From Streptomyces pactum (GTDB taxonomy: Bacteria; Actinomycetota; Actinomycetes; Streptomycetales; Streptomycetaceae), in the NCBI RefSeq assembly GCF_002005225.1, contig NZ_CP019724.1, positions 4,404,501-4,468,500 of the forward strand: 64,000 nt of DNA, in the 5' to 3' direction. The notes beneath the pieces were generated by a model. It was not told where the DNA came from. It made no database searches and worked only from the letters and a program-made list of their open reading frames with translations. A program made the translations under genes and the position numbers. Shown piece by piece: positions 33,850 through 44,359 of this stretch (the first letter of the stretch is position 1; each line of letters begins with the position of its first letter).

Positions 33850-35028
33850 TCAGTCCGCCGATTCCTCCAGCGCGCGCAGCAGGTCCGCCACCAGGTCCTC
33901 GGGATCCTCCGCACCGACCGAGAGCCGGATGAAGCCCTCGGGCACCGCGTCGCCGCCCCAGCGTCCGCGCCGTTCGGCCGTCGACCGCACGCCGCCGAAG
34001 CTCGTCGCGCCCTCCACGAGCCGCAGCGCGTCGAGAAAACGATCGGCACGCGCGCGCGTGGGGAGCGTGAAGGAGACGACGCACCCGTGGCGCAGCATCT
34101 GCCGCGAGGCGATCTCGTGCGAGGGATCGTCGGGCAGCCCCGGGTACCGCAGACCGGTGATCTCGGGCCGCGCCCGGAGGGCTTCGGCCACCTTGAGCGC
34201 GGTGGCGTTCTGCCGGTCCACGCGCAGTTGGAGGGTGGCGATCGAACGATGTGCGAGCCAGGCCTCCATGGGGCCGGGAATCGCGCCGACGATCTTGCGC
34301 CACCGCCGCACGGCGGTCATCGCCCCGGCGTCGTGGCCGGCCACGTAGCCCAGCAGGACGTCGCCGTGACCGGTGAGCTGCTTGGTGCCGCTGGCCACCG
34401 AGAAGTCGGCGCCGAGTTCCAGCGGGCGCTGCCCCAGCGGCGTGGCGAGTGTGTTGTCGACGGCGACCAGGGCGCCACGCGCGTGGGCCGCCTCGACGAG
34501 CCGCCCTACGTCGCACACGTCGAGACCGGGGTTGGACGGCGTCTCGATCCACAGCAGCTTCGCCCCGTCCAGGACACCGAGCTGGGCGTCCTGGCCGGTC
34601 GGCGCGGTGCGCACCTCGATGCCGTACGCCTCTAGCTGGGCGCGGACCAGGGGGAGCGCCTGGTAGCCGTCGTCGGGCAGGACGGCCGTGTCACCGGCGC
34701 GTAGCTGTGAGAAGAGCACCGAGGAGATCGCGGCCATGCCGGAAGCGAAAACGAGCGTCTCGACGCCGTCCTGTCCGGGCGCCTCCAGCTCACCGATGGC
34801 GCGCTCGAGGTGGGTCCAGGTCGGGTTCTCGTCCCGGCCGTAGGTGTACGGGCCGGTCGGCTCGCCCGGCAGATGGAAGTGGGCGGCGAACACGGGACCG
34901 GGCAGCGTCGGCTCGTGCTTGACCGGCTCGGGCAACCCGGCCCGCACCGCGCGCGTACCGTCACCGGCGCCGGAATGTCCCCTCTCGGTTCCCGTACCGG
35001 CCCCGTCGTTCGTAGCGGAATCGTTCAT
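33850..35028 (-). CDS. Trans-sulfuration-type PLP enzyme (cystathionine gamma-lyase-like)
   Basis: 392 aa, fold type I aminotransferase superfamily, Cys/Met metabolism branch. ETLVFASGMAAISSVL binds the phosphate, and VASGTKQLTGHGDVLLGYV holds the Schiff-base lysine. Likely acts in cystathionine or methionine sulfur metabolism; lyase and synthase cannot be separated by eye. Its ATG overlaps the stop codon of the tyrosine phosphatase gene by 4 bp (ATGA), so the two are translationally coupled. Confidence 0.88.
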   Translation of the reverse strand: MNDSATNDGAGTGTERGHSGAGDGTRAVRAGLPEPVKHEPTLPGPVFAAHFHLPGEPTGPYTYGRDENPTWTHLERAIGELEAPGQDGVETLVFASGMAAISSVLFSQLRAGDTAVLPDDGYQALPLVRAQLEAYGIEVRTAPTGQDAQLGVLDGAKLLWIETPSNPGLDVCDVGRLVEAAHARGALVAVDNTLATPLGQRPLELGADFSVASGTKQLTGHGDVLLGYVAGHDAGAMTAVRRWRKIVGAIPGPMEAWLAHRSIATLQLRVDRQNATALKVAEALRARPEITGLRYPGLPDDPSHEIASRQMLRHGCVVSFTLPTRARADRFLDALRLVEGATSFGGVRSTAERRGRWGGDAVPEGFIRLSVGAEDPEDLVADLLRALEESAD

Positions 35029-35519
35029 GCCGCCCGTCCTTCCACTTCCTCGCGTACCGCGGCGAGCAGTCCGCCGCTCGCCGCCTCCACCATCTCAAGG
35101 CATTGTTCGAAGCCGTCCACGCCCCCGTAGTAGGGGTCCGGCACGTCGGGGTCTCCGCCGCCGGCGGCGGGGTCGTAGGACCGCAGCAGCCGTACCTTGG
35201 CCGCGTCCTGCTCGGTGGGCGCGAGGCGGCGCAGTGCCCGCAGGTGGCCGGTGTCCAGGGCGATGACGAGGTCCAGGCGGGAGAACCAGGACGGCAGGAA
35301 CTGGCGGGCCGTGTGGTCGATGCCGTAGCCGTTCTCCTCCAGGACGGCCACGGTGCGCGGGTCGGCGCCCTCGCCCTCGTGCCAGCCGCCCGTGCCGGCA
35401 CTGTCGGCCTCGACCAGGCCGTCCAGCCCGGCGTCTTCCACGCGCGCGCGGAAGACGGCCTCGGCCATCGGAGAGCGGCAGATGTTGCCCGTGCACACGA
35501 AACAGACGCGGTAGGTCAT
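35025..35519 (-). CDS. ptpA: Low-molecular-weight protein tyrosine phosphatase
   Basis: 164 aa. The P-loop CTGNICRSPM (C-x5-R) at residues 9-18 carries the nucleophilic cysteine, and DPYYGG near residue 130 supplies the general-acid aspartate. Cytoplasmic dephosphorylation of Tyr-phosphorylated proteins. The S. coelicolor gene at this location has been studied as PtpA and linked to secondary metabolism when overexpressed (recalled). The ATG at 35519 gives the standard N-terminus. It lies 5 bp after the holin-like gene. Confidence 0.92.
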   Translation of the reverse strand: MTYRVCFVCTGNICRSPMAEAVFRARVEDAGLDGLVEADSAGTGGWHEGEGADPRTVAVLEENGYGIDHTARQFLPSWFSRLDLVIALDTGHLRALRRLAPTEQDAAKVRLLRSYDPAAGGGDPDVPDPYYGGVDGFEQCLEMVEAASGGLLAAVREEVEGRAA

Positions 35520-35524
35520 CGGGA

Positions 35525-35902
35525 TCAGTCCTTGTCGGGCAGGAACGCGTTGAGGGCCCAGGAGACGATCGAGATGATCAGGCCGCCCAGGACGGCGGTC
35601 CAGAATCCGTCCACGTGGAAGCTCAGGTCGAGCTTGTCGGCCAGCCACGACGTGAGCAACAGCATCAGCGCGTTGACGATCAGCGTGAACAGGCCGAGGG
35701 TGAGGATGAACAGGGGGAAGGTCAGCACCTGCACGATCGGTTTGACCAGCATGTTCACCACCCCGAACACCAGGGCGACCACGATCAGCGTGACGGCCTT
35801 CTCGCCGGTGCTGCCGCCGGTCAGGGTGATCTCGTCGAGCAGCCACACGGCGACCGCGAGGGCGCCCGCGTTGGCGATCGTCTTGACTAGGAAATTCTTC
35901 AT
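35525..35902 (-). CDS. Phage-holin-family (4 TM) membrane protein
   Basis: 125 aa with four hydrophobic segments. MKNFLVKTIANAGALAVAVWLLDEI, VVALVFGVVNMLVKPIVQVLTFPLFILTLGLFTLIVNALMLLL and GFWTAVLGGLIISIVSWALNAFL match the phage_holin_4_2 family of small chromosomal membrane proteins, whose role is not lysis as far as is known. First gene of a likely three-gene unit with ptpA and the PLP enzyme (5-bp gap, then 4-bp overlap). Confidence 0.88.
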   Translation of the reverse strand: MKNFLVKTIANAGALAVAVWLLDEITLTGGSTGEKAVTLIVVALVFGVVNMLVKPIVQVLTFPLFILTLGLFTLIVNALMLLLTSWLADKLDLSFHVDGFWTAVLGGLIISIVSWALNAFLPDKD

Positions 35903-35961
35903 GTGTCTGATCGTGGCAGACGCGATCGGAATCGAACGGTGAGGCAGGGGCGGACGAGGCG

Positions 35962-36279
35962 ATGAAGGCATTCCGGCTGGACGAACTGGAGGCGGAGCGC
36001 GCCGCCAACGACGGTGCCTACCTGCAGTTCCTGCGCGAGCGGAACATGTCGGTCGGCCTGTACGCCCTCGACGCGGGTACGGCGGACCCGCAGAAGCCGC
36101 ACGCGCAGGACGAGGTGTACTTCGTGGTGAGCGGTCGGGCCGCGATCACCGTGGGCATGGAGACCACCGAGGTCGCCCGCGGCAGCGTGGTCTATGTGCC
36201 GGCCGGGGTTGCCCACAAGTTCCACCACATCAGTGAGGACCTGCGGGTTCTGGTGGTGTTCTCTCCACCCGAGAGCTGA
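35962..36279 (+). CDS. Cupin-domain protein
   Basis: 105 aa, single beta-barrel. KPHAQDEVYFVVSGRAAITVG is cupin motif 1 and VYVPAGVAHKFHHISEDLRVL is motif 2, with His and Glu positions for one metal. Function unknown. Divergent from the holin-like gene with 59 bp between. Confidence 0.88.
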   Translation: MKAFRLDELEAERAANDGAYLQFLRERNMSVGLYALDAGTADPQKPHAQDEVYFVVSGRAAITVGMETTEVARGSVVYVPAGVAHKFHHISEDLRVLVVFSPPES

Positions 36280-36455
36280 GCCGCGGCCCCGGGTTCCCTA
36301 GGGGATCGGTCAGGGGGAGACAAGGGATGCGAGAGCCCTGCCGGGGCCCGCGCGGCCCTAGCATCGAGTGCAGGACATCGAAGATTCCCAAGGGATTCCG
36401 GGCGGTCTGAGGACGACCCGGCACTCGAACGGGCGGAAAGGTAAGGACGAGGGCC

Positions 36456-36668
36456 ATGCGAGAGATCTTCACGGGACTGCCGTGGTGGGTGAAGTGGATC
36501 GCGGTGCCGGTCATCGCCCTGGTCGTGTTCGGCGGGCTGATCGCCAGCGTGGTCGGTTTCGTGATCGGACTGCTGTTCAAGCTGCTGGTCTTCGTCGCGC
36601 TCGTCGGCGGACTGATCTACGTCGTACGCAAGTTCATGTCGAGTTCGTCGTCGCGCAGCGACTGGTGA
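36456..36668 (+). CDS. Small membrane protein (DUF5326-like)
   Basis: 70 aa with two adjacent hydrophobic helices (about 10-58) and a Ser/Arg-rich tail, beginning MREIFTGLPWWVKWIAVPVIAL. GGAAAGGTAAGGACGAGG precedes the ATG. Conserved in Streptomyces; function unknown. Confidence 0.8.
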   Translation: MREIFTGLPWWVKWIAVPVIALVVFGGLIASVVGFVIGLLFKLLVFVALVGGLIYVVRKFMSSSSSRSDW

Positions 36669-36680
36669 GAACTGTGGGAC

Positions 36681-36725
36681 ACCGGTGGCGGTAACAGGAA
36701 TCACCGGTTCCCTCGCGCGAGGGAA
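36681..36725 (+). terminator. Hairpin plus 18-bp palindrome between small membrane gene and ssgR
   Basis: ACCGGTG/CACCGGT (36681-36687 with 36702-36708) makes a stem-loop 12 bp after the stop. It is followed directly by a perfect 18-bp palindrome TTCCCTCGCGCGAGGGAA (36708-36725). The first is a terminator candidate; the second may be a second terminator or an operator for ssgR. Confidence 0.45.
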
Positions 36726-36859
36726 GTTTCCCGGACGAGCCGTCGGCGAGCGGTGACCGACGGTTAGAGTCCGGAACTCCCGCGGGGGTCACCCCGCGAG
36801 TGGCGTACACCCCCCGTGTTCCCCGCACGGGCAGCCCCCTCGCGTTCCGGGAGTGACCC

Positions 36860-37711
36860 TTGGCCACGGCCGACACCGCATTCGTCCCACTGCACGGCCT
36901 GCCCGTGCAGCCCCATTCGACGCCTCGGACATCCCCCACGGCTCCCCCCTCCGCAGACCCACCGTCCGCGACGCTCATCGGCTCCGTGCAGCGGGCGATG
37001 CGCCTTCTCGAGTGCGTCGCCGAACACGAGTACGGAGCTCCCGCCAAACAACTGGCCCGTGAGACACGGCTGGCGCTGCCCACGGCGTACCACCTGCTGC
37101 GCACTCTGGTGCACGAGGGATATCTGCGCCGTGACAAGGGCCTGTTCTTCCTCGGCGAGGCCGCCGAGCGGCTGAGCAGCAGCGGGGCCGAGCAGAAACG
37201 TCGCAGCACCGTGGTCGACGCGCTGGCGCACGTGCGGGACGCGATCGGCGTTCCCGTGTACTACGCCATGTACCGCGACGGCGACATCGAGATCATGTGT
37301 GTCTCCGACACCCCGGGCGCCCCGGCGGTCGAGGAGTGGGCGGACTTCCGCGAGACCGGACACGCGCACGCGATCGGGCAGTGCCTGCTGTCGCAGTTGG
37401 GCGAGGACGCCCGCCGCGACCACCTGGACCGCTACCCGGTGCAACCCGTCACGCCGTACACGGTGCGTGATGGCAATGCCCTGCTGAGGCGGCTGGAACG
37501 CATGCGGCGGATGACGCCGGTGGTCGAGCGCCGGGAGTACGCCCTGGGGACGGTCTGCGCGGCGATTCCGATCACCGTCGGCACCACGGCCGCCACGATG
37601 GCCATCTCTCTGCCCCTCCACCAGGCCGACCGGCTGCTGTCCGCGGCGGAGCGGCTGCAGGACGAGGTGGGCCGACTTCTGGGGTCGCTCGCGATCTCTA
37701 TCAGTATCTGA
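36860..37711 (+). CDS. ssgR: SsgR, IclR-family activator of ssgA
   Basis: 283 aa. The N-terminal about 40 residues are disordered, then the IclR winged helix (SVQRAMRLLECVAEHEYGAPAKQLARETRLALPTAYHLLRTLV) and a C-terminal effector domain. The ssgR homologue of S. coelicolor (SCO3925, recalled) activates transcription of the adjacent ssgA during development. The start is TTG at 36860 after GGGAGTG. Identification rests on family plus the conserved position 99 bp before ssgA. Confidence 0.9.
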   Translation: MATADTAFVPLHGLPVQPHSTPRTSPTAPPSADPPSATLIGSVQRAMRLLECVAEHEYGAPAKQLARETRLALPTAYHLLRTLVHEGYLRRDKGLFFLGEAAERLSSSGAEQKRRSTVVDALAHVRDAIGVPVYYAMYRDGDIEIMCVSDTPGAPAVEEWADFRETGHAHAIGQCLLSQLGEDARRDHLDRYPVQPVTPYTVRDGNALLRRLERMRRMTPVVERREYALGTVCAAIPITVGTTAATMAISLPLHQADRLLSAAERLQDEVGRLLGSLAISISI

Positions 37712-37810
37712 AAACTCACTCCTTGTGATCTGGTGTGTACGTTAAGCAAGATGCCACCAGTGTTAGAGGTTTGATTCCCGGCCAGTCGACGGCGAATGAC
37801 GGGGTAGGCG

Positions 37811-38248
37811 ATGGGCGAGTCCGTACAGGCAGAGGTCATGATGAGCTTTCTCGTGTCCGAGGAGCTTTCTTTCCGCATTCCGGTGGAGCTGCGCTACGAG
37901 ACCTGTGATCCCTATGCCGTGCGCCTGACCTTCCACCTGCCCGGGGATGCGCCGGTTACCTGGGCCTTCGGCCGGGAACTGCTGGTCGACGGGGTGGGCC
38001 GACCGTGTGGTGACGGTGATGTACGTATCGCCCCGGTCGATCCCGAGCCGCTGGCCGAGGTGCTGATCCGGCTTCAGGTCGGCAGCGACCAGGCGCTGTT
38101 CCGCTCGTCGGCGGCGCCTCTGGTGGCGTTCCTCGACCGGACCGACAAGCTGGTGCCGCTGGGCCAGGAGGGTGCGCTCGCCGACTTCGACGCGCACCTC
38201 GACGAGGCTTTGGACCGCATCCTGGCGGAGGAGCAGAGCGCGGGCTGA
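37811..38248 (+). CDS. ssgA: SsgA, sporulation and cell-division protein
   Basis: 145 aa SsgA-like protein (SALP). Core segments MSFLVSEELSFRIPVELRYETCDPYAVRLTFH and TWAFGRELLVDGV are diagnostic. SsgA controls germ-tube and septum-site selection and helps localise SsgB, which in turn recruits FtsZ during sporulation (established in Streptomyces). Linkage to ssgR identifies it as SsgA and not another SALP. No rare TTA codon was seen, so direct bldA dependence is not indicated. ATG at 37811. Confidence 0.93.
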   Translation: MGESVQAEVMMSFLVSEELSFRIPVELRYETCDPYAVRLTFHLPGDAPVTWAFGRELLVDGVGRPCGDGDVRIAPVDPEPLAEVLIRLQVGSDQALFRSSAAPLVAFLDRTDKLVPLGQEGALADFDAHLDEALDRILAEEQSAG

Positions 38249-38264
38249 ACCGTTACGGCACTTC

Positions 38265-38301
38265 CACGGCGGTGGCGTAACGCTTCGCCGCTGCCGCCGT
38301 G
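38265..38301. terminator. Imperfect hairpin between convergent ssgA and yibE/F
   Basis: CACGGCGGTGGCG can pair with CGCCGCTGCCGCCGTG, with one or two mismatches. The location between two convergent stops supports a terminator role. Confidence 0.4.
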
Positions 38302-38307
38302 AACGGA

Positions 38308-39843
38308 TCAGCGCTTACGCCGACGGCCCCGCCCGCGTACGGGCGTCGTGCCGGCACCCGGCGCCGTCCCGGCGGCCTGGGCCGCCGGGAGACCAGCGGT
38401 GCGGTCGGCCGAAACGACGAGGGCCGCGAGGGCCGTGGTGACCGGAACGGACGCCACCAGGCCGATCGAGCCGACCAGTGTGCGCACGATTTCCTCCGCC
38501 ACCAATTCGCTGTTGGCGACCGTGCCCACCCCGCTCTGCGCGATCGAGAAGAGCAGCAGCAGGGGCAGCGCGGCGCCCGCGTAGGCGAGGACGAGCGTGT
38601 TGACAACCGAGGCGATGTGGTCGCGGCCGATCCGGATGCCCGCGCGGTACAGCCCGCGCCAGCCCATCGTCGGGTTGGCCCCGTGCAGTTCCCATACCGC
38701 CGAGGTCTGGGTGACCGTCACGTCGTCGAGGACACCGAGCGAACCGATGATGACCCCGGCGAGCAGCAGGCCGCTCATGTCGATCGTCGGATACAGGCCG
38801 TGGATGAGGCCGGTGTTGTCGTCCGTGTTGCCGGTGAGCGCTGCCCAGCCGATGAACAGCGATCCGAGCACACCGATGAGCAACAACGAGATCAGGGTGC
38901 CGAGCACCGCCACGGACGTACGGGCCGACAGGCCGTGGCACAGATACAGCGCGATCAGCATGATGGCGCTGGACCCGACCACCGCCACGGCCAGCGGGTT
39001 CGACCCCTGCAGGATCGCGGGCAGGATGAAGAAGTTGAGCAGCAGGAAGCTGATGGCCAGTGAGACCAGGGCCATCAGACCCCTGAGCCGTCCGACGACC
39101 ACGACGGCGAGCGCGAAGATGCCGGCGAGCAGGGCCATCGGCAGCCCGCGGTTGATGTCGGTCACCGAGTACTGCAGGTCCCTCGGTGCGGAGGGCTCGT
39201 AGGCGACCACCACCTTCTGGCCCTCGTGCAACTGCCGTGACTGGTCCGGCTGCACGATCTCGGTGAATGTACGGCCCTTGTCCTTGCCGCTGTCGACCCG
39301 GATCGTCGCCCGCTTGCAGTCGCCGTTGGCCTGCTGCACCGCGGAGGAGCCCTCGGCGGTGGAGGTGTCACCGGTCGGAGGGACGCCCGAGGCGTTGACG
39401 GACTGGCAGCTCAGCTCGACCACCTTCGTCACGGTGGCATCCTGCGTCTGCCGGTCGAAGCCGACCCCGGTGCGTTCGTGCGGCGGCGCGCCACCCGGCC
39501 ACAGCACCGCGAGGCCGACCAGTACCGCCGTGGCGAACGGGATGAGGACCGCGGCGATGACCTTCCGCAGATGCCGGGAGACGGGCGCCGCCGGTCCATG
39601 ACTGTGGGCGTGCGAGTGTCCGTGCCCGCCGGAGCCGTCGTGCCCACCGGGGCCTTCGTGCCCACCGGGACCGCCGGGACCGCCGCCCGCGTCATGTCTG
39701 CCACCGCCCGCGTCATGTCTGCCACCGCCCGCGCCGTGAGCACCGGAAGGGGCGGGGCCGGCTCCGCGGCCATTGCCGTCCTCGGTGCCCGGTCCGCGGC
39801 GGGGCTCGTGCGGCGGGAACGGGGGATGCTGCGGTGTGGTCAC
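38308..39843 (-). CDS. YibE/F-family membrane protein with His-rich N-terminus
   Basis: 511 aa. The cytoplasmic N-terminus (about 1-88) is Gly/His-rich with AGGGRHD repeats and HGHSHAHSHG, which could bind metals. A first membrane helix (about 95-115) is followed by a small extracytoplasmic domain with two Cys, then about seven helices of the YibE/F domain, including LGVLDDVTVTQTSAVWELHGANP. Transport or signalling function is unproven for the family. GTG at 39843. Convergent with ssgA. Confidence 0.85.
   Translation of the reverse strand: MTTPQHPPFPPHEPRRGPGTEDGNGRGAGPAPSGAHGAGGGRHDAGGGRHDAGGGPGGPGGHEGPGGHDGSGGHGHSHAHSHGPAAPVSRHLRKVIAAVLIPFATAVLVGLAVLWPGGAPPHERTGVGFDRQTQDATVTKVVELSCQSVNASGVPPTGDTSTAEGSSAVQQANGDCKRATIRVDSGKDKGRTFTEIVQPDQSRQLHEGQKVVVAYEPSAPRDLQYSVTDINRGLPMALLAGIFALAVVVVGRLRGLMALVSLAISFLLLNFFILPAILQGSNPLAVAVVGSSAIMLIALYLCHGLSARTSVAVLGTLISLLLIGVLGSLFIGWAALTGNTDDNTGLIHGLYPTIDMSGLLLAGVIIGSLGVLDDVTVTQTSAVWELHGANPTMGWRGLYRAGIRIGRDHIASVVNTLVLAYAGAALPLLLLFSIAQSGVGTVANSELVAEEIVRTLVGSIGLVASVPVTTALAALVVSADRTAGLPAAQAAGTAPGAGTTPVRGRGRRRKR
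39684..39740. repeat. 21-bp tandem repeat in the yibE/F gene
   Basis: Two exact 21-bp units (39684-39704 and 39705-39725) and a third partial copy. They encode the repeated AGGGRHD heptapeptide of the His-rich N-terminus. Copy number may vary between strains. Confidence 0.85.
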
Positions 39844-39924
39844 CGACCGATCATCGCAAGAACGAGGGGGGCCCTCTGTTCACCGCGCCCGAATTGACGC
39901 TAGCGTGGAGGCACCTTTGTACAC

Positions 39925-41893
<1,969 letters not shown>

Positions 41894-41909
41894 GTCACTG
41901 CTCCGGCCG

Positions 41910-41953
41910 CACGCTGAGCGACTCTGTGCACGGGGAGCGGGGCGCTCAGCGTG
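41910..41953. terminator. Terminator between thiC and the SnoaL-like gene
   Basis: Perfect 11-bp stem CACGCTGAGCG/CGCTCAGCGTG with a 22-nt loop. Its right arm overlaps the last codons of the convergent SnoaL-like gene (stop at 41946). Confidence 0.6.
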
Positions 41954-42374
41954 AACCGGGGGCCGGCGTCCGCTCGGGAGGGCTCGCCACCCCGAACGGG
42001 TTGTCGATCGCGTACCGCCAGAATCCGTCCGGCCCACGACGAGCCACGTCGGTCGCGGTGCCCTCGATGTGGACCTGGCCGCCGTGCGCGGCGACACCGT
42101 CGATGACGAAGTCGACGATCAGCAGCGCCAGGTCACCGACGACGTAGGTGTGTCGTGGCGTCACTTCTATGGGCACGCGCAGGCTCAGGAAGCCGTCGTT
42201 GGCCCGGAACCGGTCCGATCCGGTGACCAGGCGGCCCGGCGTCGGCACGAAGCCGGCGTCCGGCTCGTACAGCCGGTCGAGGGCCGCGGGATCGAAGGTG
42301 TTGAAGGCTTTGGCGAAAACGAGGGGGTGATCGGTGGCACGGCGGGCCAGGGGCACACTGGGGGAATGCGTCAT
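41946..42374 (-). CDS. SnoaL/NTF2-like fold protein
   Basis: 142 aa. Cone-shaped alpha+beta fold suggested by HPLVFAKAFNTFDPAALDRLYEPDAGFVPTPGR followed by IEVTPRHTYVVGDLALLIVDFVIDG. Such proteins bind or convert small molecules. The ATG at 42374 lacks a clear Shine-Dalgarno. It is divergent from, and only about 24 bp away from, an HxlR regulator, which suggests control by it (inference). Confidence 0.75.
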   Translation of the reverse strand: MTHSPSVPLARRATDHPLVFAKAFNTFDPAALDRLYEPDAGFVPTPGRLVTGSDRFRANDGFLSLRVPIEVTPRHTYVVGDLALLIVDFVIDGVAAHGGQVHIEGTATDVARRGPDGFWRYAIDNPFGVASPPERTPAPGSR

Positions 42375-42398
42375 GTGGCAAGCGAACAGCCGCTCGAC

Positions 42399-42800
42399 AT
42401 GGGTCACCAAACGGAAACCCACGCGTGGGACGCGGAGCTGGTTCCAGGTCCGCGGGGCCGTACCCGCCGCCCCGAGCCCGGCTGCCCGGTCGAGGTCGCT
42501 CTCGCCGCGGTTTCGGGGCGCTGGACCACCCTGCTGCTACGCGAACTGATGGGTGGCCCCCGAGGTTTCACGGAGCTGCGGACGCTGCTCCCCGAGCTGT
42601 CGGCCAAGGTGCTCAGCGAACGGCTCCGCGCCCTCCAGGAACGGGGCCTGGTGCAGGCCGAGCGGCTGCCCGGCTTTCCCGTGCGGACTCGGTACGAGCT
42701 GACGGAGGCGGGCCGGACCCTGCGATCGCTGCTGGTCGAGCTGTACGCGACCGGTGAGGAACTGCTGCGTCTGACCCATGCCGGCTCCGGGGACGAGTGA
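42399..42800 (+). CDS. HxlR-family transcriptional regulator
   Basis: 133 aa. [58 protein letters not shown] is the HxlR winged helix with the typical Cys at its beginning, used by some members as a redox or aldehyde sensor. The start is uncertain: ATG at 42399 is used here; an in-frame ATG at 42366 would overlap the divergent SnoaL-like gene. Confidence 0.85.
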   Translation: MGHQTETHAWDAELVPGPRGRTRRPEPGCPVEVALAAVSGRWTTLLLRELMGGPRGFTELRTLLPELSAKVLSERLRALQERGLVQAERLPGFPVRTRYELTEAGRTLRSLLVELYATGEELLRLTHAGSGDE

Positions 42801-42865
42801 TCGTCCGGACAGGCCGCCGGGCCTGCCCCCTCCCCACCCAGGAGCGCGCTCGGCAGACTGGGCGC

Positions 42866-44335
42866 ATGACAGCCACCTCCCTGAGCAAGGGCGCCAACCT
42901 CGCCGTCGACTCCCCCGCGGTGCGCGTCGAACTCGTCTGGTCCGCCGGACCGGGCGTCCCCGAGGTCGACGCCTCCGCGCTGCTGCTCACCTCGGCCGGA
43001 CGTGTGCGGGACGACGGCGACTTCGTCTTCTACAACCAGCCCCGCCACGCGTCCGACGCGGTGGGACACCTGGGCAAGCAGGGCGGCTCCGGTGCCGCCG
43101 CGGGTGTCACGACCGACGTCATCGAGGTGGACCTGCGCTTGGTGGAACCGGCCGTCGACCGCATCGTCCTGTGCGCCTCGGCGGACGGCGGGACCTTCGG
43201 TCAGGTCCCGGGCCTGTCACTGCGACTGCTGGACGCCGGGACCCGCACCGAGCTGGCCCGGTTCGACATGTCTGCCGGGACGGAGACCGCCCTTGTCGGC
43301 GGCGAGCTGTACCGGCGCCAGGGGAAGTGGAAGTTCCGCGCGGTCGGGCAGGGGTACGCCTCCGGACTCGCCGGTCTCGCCACCGACTTCGGGATCACCG
43401 TGGACGACACTCCCCCGGTGCCCATGCCGTCGGCCCCACCTGCCCCACCTGCCCCACCTGCCCCACCTGCCCCACCGGCCTCGCTCGCTCCGCCCGCGGC
43501 CCCGGCCCCGGCCCCGGCCCCGCCCGCCGCACCGGCCCAGGCTCCGTCGCCGGCCGACACCGGGGCGGGCCCCCGCCTCACCAAGGGCGAGGAACGCCTT
43601 CCCGTCGACATGCGCAAGCGACTGTCCCTGCGCAAGGAGCAGGTAGCGGTCAGCTTGATCAAGCACGGGGCGGCCGGTGTGACCGCGCGCGTCATCCTGG
43701 TCCTCGACGCCTCCGGGTCCATGTCGTTCCTCTACTCCAAGGGCGTGGTCGCGGACGTCGTGGAGCGGATGGCCGCCGTCGCCGCGCAACTGGACGACGA
43801 CGGTGAGATGCAGGCCTGGACCTTCGCTTCGAACCCGGCGCGCCTGCCCGACCTCCGCCTGGGCGACCTGCCCGGGTGGCTGCGGCTGCACGTACGCGTG
43901 GGGGAGATCAGCCTCTTCCGTCGCGGCAGGAAGAAGGGCCTGCACCCCGAGCAGGTAGACATGCGGGCCGTCGGCATCCAGAACGAGGAGCAGAAGGTGA
44001 TCGCCGAGGTCCGAGCCTACGTCCGGGACAACCCGGCGTCGGCTCCGACCCTGGTGCTGTTCTTCTCCGACGGCGGTGTCTACCGCAACGCCGAGATCGA
44101 GCGGGAGCTGCGTGAAGCGGTGGAGGAACCCGTCTTCTGGCAGTTCGTGGGGCTCGGTCGGTCCAACTACGGGGTGCTGGAGCGTTTCGACACCTTGCCG
44201 GGCCGCCGCGTCGACAACGTCGGCTTCTTCGCCGTCGACGACATCAGCACCGTCCCGGACCCGGAGCTGTACGACCGCCTGCTCTCCGAGTTCCCGTCCT
44301 GGATCGCTGCCGCCGGCCGGGCGGGCATCCTCTGA
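42866..44335 (+). CDS. TerD-VWA fusion protein
   Basis: 489 aa. N-terminal TerD/CABP domain (about 1-185; [42 protein letters not shown]), with acidic residues that bind calcium in relatives. A Pro/Ala linker (about 190-240) encoded by short tandem repeats follows, then a von Willebrand A domain (about 255-489) with an intact MIDAS motif DASGS. Members belong to the Ter stress/tellurite network, thought to assemble metal-sensing complexes at the membrane; the exact role is unknown. ATG at 42866. Confidence 0.85.
   Translation: MTATSLSKGANLAVDSPAVRVELVWSAGPGVPEVDASALLLTSAGRVRDDGDFVFYNQPRHASDAVGHLGKQGGSGAAAGVTTDVIEVDLRLVEPAVDRIVLCASADGGTFGQVPGLSLRLLDAGTRTELARFDMSAGTETALVGGELYRRQGKWKFRAVGQGYASGLAGLATDFGITVDDTPPVPMPSAPPAPPAPPAPPAPPASLAPPAAPAPAPAPPAAPAQAPSPADTGAGPRLTKGEERLPVDMRKRLSLRKEQVAVSLIKHGAAGVTARVILVLDASGSMSFLYSKGVVADVVERMAAVAAQLDDDGEMQAWTFASNPARLPDLRLGDLPGWLRLHVRVGEISLFRRGRKKGLHPEQVDMRAVGIQNEEQKVIAEVRAYVRDNPASAPTLVLFFSDGGVYRNAEIERELREAVEEPVFWQFVGLGRSNYGVLERFDTLPGRRVDNVGFFAVDDISTVPDPELYDRLLSEFPSWIAAAGRAGIL
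43433..43477. repeat. 9-bp tandem repeat in the TerD-VWA linker
   Basis: Five consecutive copies of GCCCCACCT (the last ends in G) encode the Ala-Pro-Pro repeats of the interdomain linker. Likely variable in length between strains. Confidence 0.85.
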
Positions 44336-44359
44336 TCCGCCGCCCGCCCGGGCCGGTGG

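Noticed and set aside
35525..35902. Phage lysis gene
   Set aside because: The holin-family name is structural only. There is no endolysin or other phage gene nearby, and the gene is in a housekeeping cluster with ptpA.
37740..37800. T-loop-like GGTTTGATTCCC near the ssgR-ssgA gap
   Set aside because: No acceptor, D-arm or anticodon stem can be folded around it, so it is not a tRNA. I found no tRNA in any intergenic region by eye.
36860..38248. TTA (bldA-dependent) codons in developmental genes
   Set aside because: Triplets TTA seen by eye in ssgA and several other genes are out of frame (for example GTT ACC in ssgA). I found no in-frame case, though I did not check every gene codon by codon.
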